DNA of 7,350 nucleotides. It comes from JBDKTH01 sp964558295. GTDB taxonomy: Bacteria > Planctomycetota > Planctomycetia > Pirellulales > Thermoguttaceae. A program made the translations under genes and the position numbers. Shown in pieces: positions 6,692 to 7,350 of the stretch. The notes under the pieces were generated by a model, which was given only the letters and a program-made list of their open reading frames with translations, did no database searches and had not been told where the DNA came from. Numbering within the stretch: position 1 is the stretch's first letter; each line of letters begins with the position of its first letter. Location of the stretch: positions 1-7,350 of the forward strand of contig CAZLDQ010000257.1 in assembly GCA_964558295.1 (NCBI GenBank). Reading direction: 5' to 3'.

Positions 6692-6799
6692 AGCCTGTTC
6701 CAAAACCGAATCGTTTGCGGTATCCTGACGGCCTGGAACTGGCGTCGAACCAAGTTCATCGCACCGTTGGAACAGTTCTTTACCTGAAAGAGGGAGATC
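6692..6799 (+). promoter_or_regulatory. Intercistronic segment with a 9-base inverted repeat
   Basis: CTGTTCCAA at 6695-6703, four bases after the DUF1559 stop codon, is perfectly complementary to TTGGAACAG at 6767-6775, just upstream of the lipoprotein ribosome-binding site. The enclosed 63 bases contain a smaller GAAC-CAA-GTTC stem (6747-6757). In a shared transcript this would close most of the gap into one stem-loop. That could separate expression of the two genes or stabilise the upstream message. I see no strong promoter boxes here. Confidence 0.4.
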
Positions 6800-7270
6800 A
6801 TGCCACACACCTTGCGGGTTCCTGTCTCGCTCGCGTTAGGCACACTGCTGCTGGCCGTCGGGGGCTGTAGCGGAAAACAGGACGCCGACCGACCGGCGAC
6901 CTATGCGGTCACCGGCACGGTTACGCAGAATGGCAAACCGATCGAGGGGGCAATGGTCAAGTTTGAGCTAACCAATGGCTCGCGCAGTGCAGTCGGCAAG
7001 ACCGACGCCAATGGCGTGTATACGCTAACCACATTCGACCCGAACGATGGTGCCTTGGCCGGCAGCTACCGGGTGTCAATCCTCAAATACGAAACGCCGC
7101 CCCCGCCGCCGGCAACCAGCCCAGCGGAATACGTACCGCCGGAGATGCAGCCCAAGCCAATCCCCCCCAAGAATCTGTTGCCAGCGAAATATGCCGACGG
7201 GAAGACGTCAGGCCTGACGGCAACCGTAACTGAAAGCGGCGAAAACAAGTTCGACTTCAACCTCCAATAG
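6800..7270 (+). CDS. Small lipoprotein with a carboxypeptidase-regulatory-like domain
   Basis: A 156-residue predicted lipoprotein. Residues 1-22 form a signal peptide with a hydrophobic core (about 7-20) and a lipobox ending VGGC, so Cys23 is the expected lipidated residue. The mature part begins with a short polar linker. It continues as a transthyretin-like / carboxypeptidase-regulatory-like beta-sandwich (about 35-97): a VTGTVTQNGKPIEGAMVKF strand pair, then GKTDANGVYTL and GSYRVSI. A proline-rich stretch follows (100-123, five consecutive Pro). The C-terminal LPAKYADGKTSGLTATV and FDFNL are typical of small planctomycete lipoproteins encoded beside DUF1559 genes. The ATG is preceded by AGAGGGAG (6789-6796). 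Spacing is short (3 bases), but no other start fits the signal peptide. The gene lies 108 bases after DUF1559 on the same strand and is probably cotranscribed or coregulated. The function is unknown; such domains commonly serve in protein or carbohydrate binding. Confidence 0.87.
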   Translation: MPHTLRVPVSLALGTLLLAVGGCSGKQDADRPATYAVTGTVTQNGKPIEGAMVKFELTNGSRSAVGKTDANGVYTLTTFDPNDGALAGSYRVSILKYETPPPPPATSPAEYVPPEMQPKPIPPKNLLPAKYADGKTSGLTATVTESGENKFDFNLQ

Positions 7271-7290
7271 CCGCCTATCGTGATAGACGG
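7271..7290 (+). terminator. Possible terminator hairpin after the lipoprotein gene
   Basis: Immediately after the TAG stop, CCG-C-CTATC pairs with GATAG-A-CGG: eight base pairs with one mismatch around a 2-base GT turn (effectively a 4-base loop if the closing pair opens). No T-run follows, so it is not a classic intrinsic terminator. The remaining bases to 7350 hold another GC-rich inverted pair around CCGGG/CCCGG (7303-7320) and no gene. Confidence 0.3.
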
Positions 7291-7350
7291 AAGCCGGGTT
7301 CCCGTGCAAACGTCCCCGGGCTATCCGCCAACCAACGGCAGGTAGAACAT

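Noticed and set aside
1..7350. CRISPR array, tRNA, rRNA, insertion sequence or phage genes
   Set aside because: I saw no regularly spaced repeats with spacers, no cloverleaf or rRNA-like segments, and no transposase or integrase motifs in any plausible gene.

Overview
The window looks like chromosomal DNA from a planctomycete, probably of a Pirellula-like lineage. The strongest evidence is the DUF1559 protein with a prepilin-type N-terminus and an H-X9-DG motif, followed by a small lipoprotein with a carboxypeptidase-regulatory-like fold. Both families are greatly expanded in Planctomycetes. A DUF58 / BatA-type VWA pair and a GYF_2-domain membrane protein fit the same assignment. The order-level placement is inference, since there is no rRNA or other marker gene here.

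Layout. (1) Positions 1-3051, plus strand: the 3' part of a DUF58 (VWA-like) gene overlaps by 4 bases (ATGA) with a 751-residue membrane-anchored BatA/VWA protein. This is the middle of a MoxR-DUF58-BatA type operon whose MoxR ATPase would lie upstream of the window. (2) Positions 3052-3226: a convergent intergenic gap with a purine-rich stretch that switches to a pyrimidine-rich one. (3) Positions 3227-5166, minus strand: a GYF_2-domain, single-pass membrane protein, then a CaCA-family calcium/sodium antiporter. A good hairpin lies in the antiporter leader. (4) Positions 5167-5593: a 427-base divergent intergenic region with no convincing gene. It holds a candidate promoter and a 10-base direct repeat with a 40-base period. 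(5) Positions 5594-7270, plus strand: the DUF1559 pseudopilin-like gene and the lipoprotein gene, 108 bases apart, with a 9-base inverted repeat in the gap. (6) Positions 7271-7350: a short tail with a possible terminator hairpin.

How the genes fit together. The DUF58 and VWA proteins probably act together at the inner membrane with a MoxR AAA+ ATPase. The antiporter is a stand-alone ion transporter, and its link to the GYF_2 gene rests only on shared direction. The DUF1559/lipoprotein pair is a recurrent planctomycete pairing of unknown function, with both products expected outside the cytoplasm.

I found no mobile element, CRISPR array, tRNA or rRNA, and no clear undescribed system. The most useful leads are the regulatory-looking DNA structures between genes and the DUF1559/lipoprotein pair.
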